Shown here in pieces: positions 1-8,966 of a stretch of 38,291 nt of DNA. Within the stretch, counting starts at the first letter, position 1, and each line of letters begins with the position of its first letter. The translations under genes were made by a program, and so were the position numbers. The stretch is taken from the NCBI RefSeq assembly GCF_001939115.1, contig NZ_MQTZ01000063.1:1-38291 (forward strand), in the 5' to 3' direction. The notes under the pieces were generated by a model. That model did no database searches. It saw nothing but the letters and a program-made list of their open reading frames with translations, and was not told where the DNA came from. The stretch is from Leptolyngbya sp. 'hensonii'. GTDB taxonomy: Bacteria > Cyanobacteriota > Cyanobacteriia > GCF-001939115.

Positions 1-247
1 GGTTTCGACTTTCATTGGCTACCTCAGTAAGCATCGACAGCGGATTGTCAACTACGGCTATTATCAAGCCGAAGGCATCTCCATTGGTTCTGGTGCGATT
101 GAATCGACGGTCAAACAAATCGGGCAGCGCATCAAGATATCGGGAGCACAGTGGGAAAAGGACAACGTACCACAGGTACTCAAGCAGCGCTGTGCTTACC
201 TGAATGGTCAATTCTCAAAATGAGTCTTACAAAACTGGGATGCACTC
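1..247 (+). mobile_element. 3' end of an IS element (copy 1), ISKra4-like
   Basis: This is the terminal 247 bases of an insertion sequence that runs off the left edge of the window. It carries the transposase C-terminus followed by 24 non-coding bases. The outer boundary is set by comparison with the copy at the right edge: the two read the same through GGGATGCACTC and diverge at 248 (TCTAAG here, GAGTCG there). Read inward, the element end is GAGTGCATCCCAGTTTTGTA. The copies are in opposite orientation. The insertion interrupts the acyltransferase on the minus strand. The family assignment rests on the transposase C-terminus only. Confidence 0.9.
2..223 (+). CDS. IS transposase, C-terminal fragment (ISKra4-like), cut by window edge
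   Basis: The reading frame is open from base 2 and ends at TGA 221-223, giving 73 residues of a transposase C-terminus. The visible motif GSGAIEST, followed by a KQIGQRIKISGAQW stretch, matches the region around the final acidic catalytic residue (E of the DDE triad) in ISKra4-type transposases. It appears identical to residues encoded by the right-hand copy. No start lies inside the window because the gene continues upstream. The + strand reading frame that begins with ATG at 15 is a shadow in another frame. Confidence 0.85.
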   Translation, partial: VSTFIGYLSKHRQRIVNYGYYQAEGISIGSGAIESTVKQIGQRIKISGAQWEKDNVPQVLKQRCAYLNGQFSK

Positions 248-708
248 TCTAAGATCACCGTAAAGAACCAGAACCCTGGGTTGATTGCCTGAAATTGATA
301 TCCAGCAATGCCGAGCAGACTCAAAATGAAATTGAATCCTGACTTGATCTTAAATTGGCCTCCCAAAAAGGAGAGTACCAAGGTAAAGAATATCGCCAGA
401 AAATAGCCCGGATACAATCTGATTAATCTTTTTTTAAGCCAGCTAAGCCAGTCAAGGTGAGACAGGGAAACTGCAGCAGGTTTTAGCAGGGAATAACCAA
501 TATTGAAACCAGCAATAATAAAAAAAATATCTACTGCAGCAAATCCTAATTTTGCTGCAATTTTGTCTGTAAGAGTTTTAATCAGCGGAGTAGCATCAGG
601 ATAGTTTTGAAAAAAGTGAAAAACCAATATTGTCAGGATAGCAATTCCTTTAGCCTGATCAATCCACTGAAACCTGGGTTTTGAATTAGGGGAGAGTTGT
701 TCACTCAT
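208..708 (-). pseudogene. Acyltransferase 3 (OafA/YrhL-like), truncated by IS insertion
   Basis: This encodes the N-terminal part of a membrane acyltransferase of the acyltransferase-3 family, whose members O-acylate surface polysaccharides or lipids in the inner membrane. About 153 native residues remain: a cytoplasmic start with the typical W-I-D-x-A-K-G-I-A-I motif near residues 15-24, the active-site His in LVFHFF (about residue 31), and several hydrophobic helices. Family members are usually 350 residues or more, so over half is missing. The native gene stops at the IS boundary (248). The frame then runs into the IS for about 13 foreign residues before a stop at 208. The lower GC content and lack of HIP1 sites differ from the genes to the right. 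The product is probably non-functional. Confidence 0.85.
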
Positions 709-1088
709 CTGCTTTCTTGGGACAAATTCTATGAATACAAAGCACTATTTACTTAGCCTCTTAACTTTAGAATTAGCCAGATTTCCAGAGCTAATTCGTC
801 AGCCCAACTAATAGGAAAGAGGCAAAGAGATGGGAATGTCACGGGAGCATGTCACTTTTGCAGTGATGCTTTCTAGCCCTCATCCCCCAGCCCCTTCTCC
901 CAAAAAGGGCGAAGGGGAGCCGAATCATTTCAAAGTCCCTCTCCCAAATTGGGAGAGGGATTTAGGGTGAGGGCAAAGGTGACATGTACCCAATGTCACT
1001 CCCATAATAGTTGCCCAATTCAAAATTTTAGCACTCAGATAAAATTGGTCGCTTCCGGCTCAGAAAATCCGTAATCTATCATCATTTT
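709..1088. other. 380-bp gap: no gene, contains a dispersed hairpin repeat
   Basis: I find no credible coding sequence. The gap contains the GC-rich hairpin repeat listed at 877-973, which is framed by copies of ATGTCAC: direct at 835-842 and 992-999 (both AATGTCAC), and an inverted pair at 849-861 and 973-985 with one mismatch. The 5' flank of the acyltransferase lies at the left end. The rest is AT-rich. Confidence 0.6.
877..973. repeat. Dispersed GC-rich hairpin repeat, copy A
   Basis: The element starts CCCTCATCCCCCAGCCCCTT and ends in AGGGTGAGGG. It contains two internal hairpins: CCCCTTCTCCC paired with GGGCGAAGGGG, and CCCTCTCCCAAATTGGGAGAGGG. The outer arms CCCTCA and TGAGGG also pair, so the whole forms a cruciform-like fold. 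The same architecture recurs at 11739-11821. Elements of this look are common between genes in filamentous cyanobacteria. Confidence 0.8.
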
Positions 1089-1832
1089 TCAAATACCAAA
1101 CTCTTCTCTGAGGGGCTCTACTGACTTCCTCATCCACCATGAAAATCTCAAGTTATTTTCATTGGACGCCATATTTTCTCCCGTTCCTATCACATAAATT
1201 GCACCGGGAAATGGCAGGGGTTTCAGAATCACCCCGCGCTGTTTTAACTTATCTTTTACTTGGCCATGATCGATCAGAAATTTATAATATCCATAACCCC
1301 GATTCAGCTCAAGTGCAGGCACATCAATCACCTGAAGATTGAGAATATTACAGGTCCCACAGGCTTTATAGAACTCCCGCTTCCAATAGGCTTGAGCGGC
1401 AGTTTCGAGATACTTAAACCCTGTTTTAATAAACCAGCCTGCTGCATCCTGATGCTGATTCACAAAAGCTGCAATTCTACAAGAGATCAAGTCATCAGAA
1501 TCAACAACCATAGCGTGGGATGCGTCAATCCCCAAATTATGAATGTGATGTAAACCTGAAAGTATTTTTTTACCCTTGTCTACTCGTTTCTGCTGCCGAA
1601 TTTCCTTTGCAGTCATTGATGATGATACATCTGGCTCAAAATCCACTTCTAAATAATGGAGATTAGGATGGAAAAAATCAGTTTCTGGTTTTTCTCGATG
1701 AATGACAATAGCACGAAACTGTTCAGAGGTTTGCCTACAAACTGAGCGCATTGTTCTATCCAACAACCTGCTCGTTGCCTCCCAGTCTTTAGACATTTTC
1801 TTCCCTTTCAAGGGAATAATAAATACTATCAT
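1089..1832 (-). CDS. GT-A-like glycosyltransferase family protein
   Basis: This 247-residue protein resembles small family-2/family-A glycosyltransferases. It starts with a Rossmann-like strand (MIVFIIPLKGKK), then has the T-x-R-S-V-x-x-Q-T pattern of the nucleotide-sugar binding region. A DSDD motif in MVVDSDDL fits the metal-binding DxD. The conserved C-terminal stretch includes NRGYGYYKFLIDH and GTGEN. The ATG at 1832 is preferred over upstream in-frame starts because GAGG lies 9 bases before it and homology to the first beta strand begins there. The likely role is transfer of a sugar during surface polysaccharide assembly. Its neighbour is the broken acyltransferase, and both lie in AT-richer DNA. 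Donor and acceptor cannot be told from sequence. Confidence 0.75.
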   Translation of the reverse strand: MIVFIIPLKGKKMSKDWEATSRLLDRTMRSVCRQTSEQFRAIVIHREKPETDFFHPNLHYLEVDFEPDVSSSMTAKEIRQQKRVDKGKKILSGLHHIHNLGIDASHAMVVDSDDLISCRIAAFVNQHQDAAGWFIKTGFKYLETAAQAYWKREFYKACGTCNILNLQVIDVPALELNRGYGYYKFLIDHGQVKDKLKQRGVILKPLPFPGAIYVIGTGENMASNENNLRFSWWMRKSVEPLREEFGI

Positions 1833-2090
1833 TGGTAACATCCTCAAGTAGGAAAAATAACCGACATTAGCATCCGATAAGAGATGCACACCATTTCATA
1901 CCAACTCTTAGCACTTTCCAAATATTCGTAATCTGAGTCAATTCATTTCTTCCAGAATGATCAGAAAGGAGGTGTAATTAACTTTTAGATAGGGTGAGGA
2001 CAAGTCTCTTGCTGGGGGCAAAATACCCAGTCCAGAGATATTATGCCTTTTCCAGAATTGAACCGCTATCAGCACAGGGGAGCCAGAAGA

Positions 2091-4616
2091 ATGAACTTCC
2101 ATCGGTTGAGCAGACATGGTTTCGTGGCAGGGCTGGTGACCGTGACGATCGGCCTCTCCAGCCTGGTCCCCCTGCAGGCCCAGTCCCCCGATACCCTAAA
2201 GACTTTTTACCAGCAGACGATCGATACTTTTGACAAAAATCTAACCGCAGCCCGCCAGAGCAAGCAACGCTGGCAGGAAGTGGATGTGCTGAATGGGGCC
2301 GGAATCGCTTACCGCTATTTCGGCAACTACCAGAAGTCGGTTGAGGTGCTGCAACAGGGCCTGACGATCGCCCGTGAGATTAAAGACGCAGGTCGAGAAG
2401 ATCTGATCCTACGGGAACTGGCCGCCACCTACAGCAAACTGGGGGATTACCTGGGCATCAAATTCTATGAGCAGCAACTGCAATCCCTCAAGTCGAGTGG
2501 GAATTCTGCCAGCCGGGGAGCTATTTTGCGGAACCTGGGGCTGGCCTATTTGCAGAGCGGCAACTTTCTCAAGGTCATCGAGGTATACGAACAGTATGTG
2601 CCGATCGTCCGGCAGGGTCAGAACCCCCTGGAGGAAGAGATTGCCCTCAGCATCCTGGGCGCAGCCTACCGCACCCTGGGGGAAAAGGGGAAGGCAGCAG
2701 CCATCCTGGAACAGCGGTTGGCCCTGGCCCGCCAGACGAAAAACAGTCAGACCGAATTCCAGATCCTGAGTGAACTGGCGGTGATTTACCAGTACAGCAA
2801 CCAGAGCCAGAAAGCCCTAGCCCTCTATCAACAGATGTTGCAAACGGCCCGGCAGTCAGGGAATAGGACCCAGGAGTCCAATATCCTGTATCAACTAGCC
2901 CTGCTCTATACCAGTTTGAACAACCTGCCCCAGGCTCAGACGGCACTGGAACAAGAGCTGGCGATCGTCCGCCAGGGAAATGACCTGTTCACCCAGGGAT
3001 TGGTGCTGGAAGGGCTGAGCCAGGTTCGGGCACTGGGGGGCAATCTGGAGGCTGCGATCGATCTACAGCAACAGGCGATCGCAGCCTATCGCAGCTTCAA
3101 GCAGGACAGCAAAGAGACCAACCCTTCGGCAGCCACAGCCCTGGGCCGATTAGGGCTCTTGCAATTTCGGGCCAGGCAATTCCCAGAGGCCGAGACCACC
3201 CTGCAGGCATCCCTCCGGGAATACCAGGCGTTTCTGGCCCAGGTTCTGGGCAATGCCAATCTGTTTGCCATCAGCCGGGATGATTTGAATCTCTCCCTGC
3301 GGGAACAACTCAGCGATATCTACCGCACCTTACAGCAGATTTATCTGGCCCAAAATCGGAGTGATACGGCTCTGGAAGCGGCAGAAGAGGGAAGGGCGAG
3401 AGCTTTTATCGAACTCCTAGCAGGTGGTAAAAGCTCCCCTGAGGCGATCAAACTTGCTACCATCCAACAGGTCGCCAAAGCCCAGCAAGCAACTCTGGTG
3501 GAATACACGGTTCTCTATGACAGCAGTCCCTTTGCTCAATTTCGATCGGGAAACCAACAACCCCAGGAAACCGGGCTGCTGATCTGGGTCGTGCGACCCG
3601 ACGGCACCGTTACCTTCCGGCAGGTTAATCTGAAAAGGGGGGCGAAAGTTCCGACCCTGGCCGATCAGATCATCAGCACCAGAGGCAGCATTGGTGCGGG
3701 AAACCGGGGTTTCAGCTTCAATGAAGATCCGAACCTGGTGCGGGATGCGATCGCCAGCACGGGCAACACAACCCCCAATGCAGGATTGCGCCAGTTGTAT
3801 GAGCTGCTGATCCAGCCGGTCGCCGATCAGCTCCCCCAGGACCCCAAGGCTCGGGTTATCTTCATTCCCCAGGACTCCCTCTTCCTGGTGCCCTTCCCAG
3901 CCCTGCAGGATGCTTCTGGCCGCTATCTGATCGAAAAACATACGATTCTAACAGCACCAGCGATCCAGGTGCTGCAGGCGACCCGCAAGCCTTCCAGCTC
4001 TGGGAACGTCCTGGTTGTGGGCAATCCCACCATGCCCACCGTCCGGTTCCAGATCGGCACACCACCCCAGCAACTGGCCAGCCTTCCCGGTGCTGAACGG
4101 GAAGCCCAAGCGATCGGTGCCCTATTCAACACCCAACCCCTCCTGGGAAAACAGGCCACGGAAACCACCGTGACAACCAGGATGCCCCAGGCCCGTATTA
4201 TCCATCTCGCTACCCATGGCCTGCTGGATCGGTTCATTGGCTTCCAGAGTGCCCTGGCCTTTGCGCCCTCCGGTCAGGAGGATGGCTTACTCACCGCACG
4301 GGAGTTACTCAACCTGAAGCTGACGGCTGATCTGGTCGTTCTCAGTGCCTGCGATACAGGCCGGGGCCGGATCAGTGGCGATGGGGTGGTGGGCCTGTCC
4401 CGATCGCTCCTCTCCGCTGGGGCAGCCACCGTGATCGTCTCCCTCTGGAAAGTGCCGGACACGCCCACCGCTTTTTTGATGACGGAATTTTATCGGAACC
4501 TGAACCAGGGGTCTGATAAAGCCCAGTCCCTACGGCAGGCTATGCTAGCAACGTTGAAGCAATATCCCTCCCCTCAAGACTGGGCCGCCTTTACCCTAAT
4601 CGGACAGGCGGAATAA
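2091..4616 (+). CDS. Exported TPR-CHAT caspase-like protein (1)
   Basis: This 841-residue protein has an N-terminal signal peptide (basic start, hydrophobic core, cleavage near PLQAQ-SP around residue 31), an array of tetratricopeptide repeats over about residues 35-400, a linker, and a C-terminal CHAT domain over about residues 530-841. CHAT domains are caspase-like (clan CD) peptidases. The His-Cys dyad is visible as H709 in LATHG and C754 in LSACDTG. The ATG at 2091 is chosen over the in-frame ATG at 2043 because GGGGAG precedes it and it places the signal peptide at the N-terminus. The substrate is unknown, and export beyond the cytoplasmic membrane is inferred. It is followed 62 bases later by a paralogue. 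Confidence 0.85.
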   Translation: MNFHRLSRHGFVAGLVTVTIGLSSLVPLQAQSPDTLKTFYQQTIDTFDKNLTAARQSKQRWQEVDVLNGAGIAYRYFGNYQKSVEVLQQGLTIAREIKDAGREDLILRELAATYSKLGDYLGIKFYEQQLQSLKSSGNSASRGAILRNLGLAYLQSGNFLKVIEVYEQYVPIVRQGQNPLEEEIALSILGAAYRTLGEKGKAAAILEQRLALARQTKNSQTEFQILSELAVIYQYSNQSQKALALYQQMLQTARQSGNRTQESNILYQLALLYTSLNNLPQAQTALEQELAIVRQGNDLFTQGLVLEGLSQVRALGGNLEAAIDLQQQAIAAYRSFKQDSKETNPSAATALGRLGLLQFRARQFPEAETTLQASLREYQAFLAQVLGNANLFAISRDDLNLSLREQLSDIYRTLQQIYLAQNRSDTALEAAEEGRARAFIELLAGGKSSPEAIKLATIQQVAKAQQATLVEYTVLYDSSPFAQFRSGNQQPQETGLLIWVVRPDGTVTFRQVNLKRGAKVPTLADQIISTRGSIGAGNRGFSFNEDPNLVRDAIASTGNTTPNAGLRQLYELLIQPVADQLPQDPKARVIFIPQDSLFLVPFPALQDASGRYLIEKHTILTAPAIQVLQATRKPSSSGNVLVVGNPTMPTVRFQIGTPPQQLASLPGAEREAQAIGALFNTQPLLGKQATETTVTTRMPQARIIHLATHGLLDRFIGFQSALAFAPSGQEDGLLTARELLNLKLTADLVVLSACDTGRGRISGDGVVGLSRSLLSAGAATVIVSLWKVPDTPTAFLMTEFYRNLNQGSDKAQSLRQAMLATLKQYPSPQDWAAFTLIGQAE

Positions 4617-4678
4617 AGATCAGGAGCCGTACAGGGTATGGTACAAGTCCGTATAAAAACTGCCCCAGGAGTATAGCC

Positions 4679-7573
4679 ATGCTGTCCAGATCAATCGGTA
4701 TTGCGGCGATCACCCTGTTGATGCTTGCATCCCCTGCTATTCCTCCCCTGACCGAACTGGGATGGCTGTCCCTGGTGCAAGCTCAGCCCCCCACTCCCTC
4801 TCTGGAAGACCAGATCACGGAGGGGGTCTATCTGAACCAGCAGGGCTGGGATGAGTTGATGCGAGCCGACACGAAAGCGGCCCTAGCTACCTTTGAGAAA
4901 GCCCTGGCCATCTTTCGGAAGACGGGAGCTCGGGGCGGTGAGGCCATTTCCTTGAATCGGATTGGCAAGGTCTACTATTACACCCGACAGTTTGAGCAGG
5001 CTGCCCAGTATTACCAGAACTCCCTCAAGATCTGGCGAGAGATTGGAGGACCGGACGGGCGATCAGGGGAATGGCAGGTTCTGTCTGACACCATAGACCT
5101 GTATATGGAGATGAGCCGCTATGAGGAGGCGATTCAGGTCAACCTGCAGGCCCTGGCGATCGTGCGGGAACTGAAAGATCAGAACAGTGAACCTTTCCTG
5201 CTCGATACCCTCGCCCGTTCTTACTTTCGGCTCGGCCAGTATGCCCAGTCCCTACGGGCTTACCAGGAAGCCCAAAAGATCTATCAGGCCAGCAATGATG
5301 TAGCCGGTGAGGCGGCTGCCCTCAGCAATATGGGGGTGATTTACACCAACCAGGGAGAATATGCCCAGGCCCTGGATGCCTACCAGAAGGCTCTGGATCT
5401 GTACGTAACCCGTCTGACGGCTTACCAGGGGGCGAAAGCAACGGTTCTGAATAACATGGCGGGGGTTTACTTCAGTCTGGGACAGTATCAGAAGGCATTG
5501 CAACTGTCCCGAGAGGCCATGAAAATTCTCAAGCGCCTAGGGGTCGTTGCCCCTAAAGCTACCTTTGGTAATGTCACCTTGCTATATGACAACCTGGGGC
5601 AATTCTCCCAGCCCGTGACTTTTCGCTTTCAGGAACAGGCAAGTCGCCAGAACGTGGGCGATGCCTTTGGCAAGGATGATCCAGTCAGTAGAAGTCAGGG
5701 TGCTACCCTGACCAATATTGGCCAGATTCTGCTGAATGCAAATCAACCAGATCAAGCACTACAGGCCCACCAGCAGGCATTCGCGGTTTATCAGGAAGCT
5801 GCTAATCTGTCCGGGCAGGCGATCGCCCTCAGCAATATCGGTTACGTTTACGAGATTGAAGCCAAGCATGAGCAGGCTCTGAAACAGTATCAGCAGGCCC
5901 TGGAGATCTATCGCAAGCTGGGCGATCGCGCCGGGGAGGGGGTAGCCCTCAGCAATATCGGCAAAAGCTACAGCAATCTGAAGCGCCCGGATCAGGCCCA
6001 GTCCTTCTATCAGAAGGCGCTAGTGCGCCATCGGGAGGTGGGCGATCGAAGCAATGAGGGCACCACGCTGCGGAACCTAGGCCAACTATTGCTTCAGAAC
6101 GGTCGCTATGCCGAGGCGAGTCAGACTCTGCTTCAGGCTGTAACAGTGGTGGAGTCTTTGCGCCCGGGGCTGAGTGATGCCAATAAGGTATCTATTTTTG
6201 AGACCCAATCCCGCACCTACAGCTATTTGCAACAGGTGCTGTTGGCCCAGAATAAAATTGCAGCCGCCCTGGAAATTTCGGAACGGAGTCGGGCCAGGGC
6301 CTTCGCGGAGTTGCTGGCCCAACGCCTGGTAGAGACTAAGACCTCTCCCACCATCCCAGCCCTATCCTCAGAGCAAATCCAGAATATTGCCCAAAGTCAT
6401 CAGGCCACCCTGGTGGAGTATGCCCTGATCGAGGAGGATGTGCCGGTCCAGGGCATACCGGAGCCCCATGCAGTCAGGCTCTTGATCTGGGTAGTACAGC
6501 CCACTGGCAAGATCGCCTTCCGCGAGGTAGACCTGCAGGCATGGAAACAGGCCCAGGGGAAAAATGGAGCCTTCCTGGAAGATCTGGTCAAACTCAGCCG
6601 GGTCTCCGTAGGAGCCACGGGTCGGGGATTCACCTTCAATGAAAATCTAGAGGAAACGAAAAATTTTCCCACGCCGACCACAGCTGGATCTAACAAACAG
6701 CGGTTGAAACAACTGTATGACCTCCTGATCCAGCCGATCGCAGACCTGCTCCCCCCCGACCCCAATGCCAGAGTTGTCTTCGTCCCCCAGAAGTCCCTTT
6801 TTCTGGTACCGTTCCCGGCTTTACTAGACGGAAGCGGGAAATACTTGGTCGAAACCCATACCCCCTTAATCACCCCTTCCATTCAAATTCTGCAACTGAC
6901 GCGCCAGCAGCGAGAACAGCTAACTGGAGCCCAGGCTGCGGCTATCCAACCTGAAGAGGTGCTGATTGTCGGCAACCCCACCATGCCCACCATTCGGTTT
7001 AATCCAACTGCACCCGCCCAACAATTACCAGCGTTACCGGGGGCAGAAAAAGAGGCCAGGGACATTGCTACCCTTTTAAAAACGGAGGCCCTGACGGGAA
7101 ATCAGGGAAGCAAGACCACAGTGCTGACCCGCATGGTCACAGCCCGGATCATTCATCTGGCCACCCATGGATTGCTGGATGACTTTAAACGGGTCGGCGT
7201 CCCAGGGGCGATCGCCCTGGCTCCCTCTGGCCAGGATGACGGGTTGCTGACCACCGGCGAGATCCTCAACCTGAAACTGCAGGCTAATCTGGTTGTTCTG
7301 AGTGCCTGTGACACAGGCCGAGGCCGGATCACAGGGGATGGGGTGATTGGGTTGTCCCGATCGCTAATAGTCGCAGGCACCCCGAGTGTGATTGTCTCCC
7401 TCTGGCAAGTTCCAGATATCCAGACCGGATTCCTGATGACCCATTTTTACCAGAACCTGAGCAGGAACTCTGACAAAGCCCAATCCCTACGGCAGGCTAT
7501 GCTGGCGACGTTGAAGCAATATCCCGATCCAAAAGATTGGGCCGCCTTTACCCTGATCGGAGAAGCCGATTAA
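4679..7573 (+). CDS. Exported TPR-CHAT caspase-like protein (2), paralogue of preceding gene
   Basis: This 964-residue protein has the same plan as its upstream neighbour: a hydrophobic signal segment with likely cleavage at VQAQ-PP (about residue 36), a longer TPR array (about 50-500), then a CHAT domain to the C-terminus. The dyad residues are H830 in LATHG and C877 in LSACDTG. The start is supported by CAGGAG seven bases upstream of the ATG. The last 30 codons are almost the same as in gene 1 at DNA level (for example CCCTACGGCAGGCTATGCT in both), while the TPR parts differ. This fits tandem duplication with later divergence or gene conversion. The two genes probably form one transcription unit. 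Function is unknown beyond predicted peptidase or scaffold activity. Confidence 0.85.
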   Translation: MLSRSIGIAAITLLMLASPAIPPLTELGWLSLVQAQPPTPSLEDQITEGVYLNQQGWDELMRADTKAALATFEKALAIFRKTGARGGEAISLNRIGKVYYYTRQFEQAAQYYQNSLKIWREIGGPDGRSGEWQVLSDTIDLYMEMSRYEEAIQVNLQALAIVRELKDQNSEPFLLDTLARSYFRLGQYAQSLRAYQEAQKIYQASNDVAGEAAALSNMGVIYTNQGEYAQALDAYQKALDLYVTRLTAYQGAKATVLNNMAGVYFSLGQYQKALQLSREAMKILKRLGVVAPKATFGNVTLLYDNLGQFSQPVTFRFQEQASRQNVGDAFGKDDPVSRSQGATLTNIGQILLNANQPDQALQAHQQAFAVYQEAANLSGQAIALSNIGYVYEIEAKHEQALKQYQQALEIYRKLGDRAGEGVALSNIGKSYSNLKRPDQAQSFYQKALVRHREVGDRSNEGTTLRNLGQLLLQNGRYAEASQTLLQAVTVVESLRPGLSDANKVSIFETQSRTYSYLQQVLLAQNKIAAALEISERSRARAFAELLAQRLVETKTSPTIPALSSEQIQNIAQSHQATLVEYALIEEDVPVQGIPEPHAVRLLIWVVQPTGKIAFREVDLQAWKQAQGKNGAFLEDLVKLSRVSVGATGRGFTFNENLEETKNFPTPTTAGSNKQRLKQLYDLLIQPIADLLPPDPNARVVFVPQKSLFLVPFPALLDGSGKYLVETHTPLITPSIQILQLTRQQREQLTGAQAAAIQPEEVLIVGNPTMPTIRFNPTAPAQQLPALPGAEKEARDIATLLKTEALTGNQGSKTTVLTRMVTARIIHLATHGLLDDFKRVGVPGAIALAPSGQDDGLLTTGEILNLKLQANLVVLSACDTGRGRITGDGVIGLSRSLIVAGTPSVIVSLWQVPDIQTGFLMTHFYQNLSRNSDKAQSLRQAMLATLKQYPDPKDWAAFTLIGEAD

Positions 7574-7651
7574 TTAGAACGAATGTTTTACATGCGCTAG
7601 CATTCCTTTGTCATGGGATAATGAAATACATTTGGTTAAAAAGAGTACGCT

Positions 7652-8935
7652 GTGAAGGTTTTAGTTGTCGGTAATGGCGGGCGAGAACATGCTCTGGCAT
7701 GGAAACTGCTGCAGTCAGACAAAGTTCAGCAAGTTACCTGTATCCCCGGAAATGGCGGCACTGCAAAGCTAGAGCATTGTCGGAACATGCCCATGACGGC
7801 TGAGGACTTTGAAGGCATTGGCCGCTTTGCCCTGGTGCAAAATTTTGCTCTGATCGTGATCGGGCCAGAGGCTCCCCTGGCCCATGGCATTACAGACTAT
7901 TTGCAACGTCAGGGGTTAACCGTATTTGGCCCCACCCAGGCAGGGGCTCAGATAGAAGCCAGTAAAGCCTGGGCCAAAGCTTTAATGCAGCAAGCAGGCA
8001 TTCCCACGGCTGCGTCAGAGGTATTCACGGAAGCGGAAGCGGCAAAACAATACATTAACCATCGGGGAGCCCCGATCGTCGTCAAGGCCGATGGCTTGGC
8101 TGCTGGCAAGGGCGTCACCGTTGCCATGACAGTTGCTGAGGCCCATGGGGCTGTGGATGCCGCGTTTAAAGGGCAATTTGGGGTAGCAGGAAACCGGTTG
8201 GTGATTGAGGATTATCTGGAGGGTCAGGAAGTGTCAGTGCTGGCCCTCACTGATGGCAAAACCATACGCCCCTTGTTGCCCGCCCAGGACCACAAGCGAA
8301 TTGGGGAAGGGGATACGGGAGCCAACACTGGGGGCATGGGGGCTTATGCACCTGCACCCCTGGTCACTCCGGCCCTGATGCAACGGATTCAAACCGAAAT
8401 TTTGGAGCCCACGATCGCGACCCTGAAACAAGAGGGGATCGACTATCGGGGGATTCTTTATGCCGGTCTTATGATCACCCCAGAGGGCGATCCCAAAGTC
8501 ATTGAATTCAACTGTCGCTTTGGAGATCCAGAAACCCAGGCCATCCTGCCCTTGCTGGAAACCCCACTGATTGACCTGTTATTAGCCTGCAGCAACCAGC
8601 GTCTGGCTGACCAGCCGCCCATTGTCTGGAAAGAGGGCGTCTCGGCTTGTGTGGTTTTGGCTTCTGGGGGATATCCCCACGCCTTCCAGAAGGGCCATCC
8701 TATCTCTGGACTGAGCGAGGCAGAGGTGATGGGGGCGATCGTTTTCCATGCCGGAACCTATCTGAAAAATCAGGAACTGCTCACTGATGGGGGTCGAGTT
8801 TTGAATGTAACGGCCATTGGGGATACCTTTGAACAGGCACTGGATAAAGCTTACAATGCGGTTCGCTGTATTTATTTTGAGGAGATGTACTATCGTCGCG
8901 ATATTGGATACCGCGTCAAACCGGCGAATAGTTAA
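7652..8935 (+). CDS. purD: Phosphoribosylamine-glycine ligase
   Basis: This is the ATP-grasp enzyme that joins 5-phosphoribosylamine and glycine to make GAR in purine synthesis, in the cytosol. The 427-residue length is normal. The N-terminus (MKVLVVGNGGREHALAWKL) is diagnostic of PurD. The ATP-grasp core is visible in IVVKADGLAAGKGV and in the metal-binding stretch KVIEFNCRFGDPETQ. Translation starts at GTG 7652, the only start that gives the full N-terminal motif. Upstream pairing with 16S rRNA is weak. The kinase gene begins 31 bases after the stop, so cotranscription is likely. Confidence 0.96.
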   Translation: MKVLVVGNGGREHALAWKLLQSDKVQQVTCIPGNGGTAKLEHCRNMPMTAEDFEGIGRFALVQNFALIVIGPEAPLAHGITDYLQRQGLTVFGPTQAGAQIEASKAWAKALMQQAGIPTAASEVFTEAEAAKQYINHRGAPIVVKADGLAAGKGVTVAMTVAEAHGAVDAAFKGQFGVAGNRLVIEDYLEGQEVSVLALTDGKTIRPLLPAQDHKRIGEGDTGANTGGMGAYAPAPLVTPALMQRIQTEILEPTIATLKQEGIDYRGILYAGLMITPEGDPKVIEFNCRFGDPETQAILPLLETPLIDLLLACSNQRLADQPPIVWKEGVSACVVLASGGYPHAFQKGHPISGLSEAEVMGAIVFHAGTYLKNQELLTDGGRVLNVTAIGDTFEQALDKAYNAVRCIYFEEMYYRRDIGYRVKPANS

Positions 8936-8966
8936 TAATATGTAGCAGAAGGGTTCTGGAGTCGTC

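Noticed and set aside
15-203. Open frame with ATG at the left edge
   Set aside because: It is a shadow of the transposase frame; the real frame starts at base 2 and matches the right-hand IS copy.
2091-7573. CRISPR-linked caspase system (type III-E like) for the CHAT genes
   Set aside because: No CRISPR array or cas gene is present, and both proteins have signal peptides.
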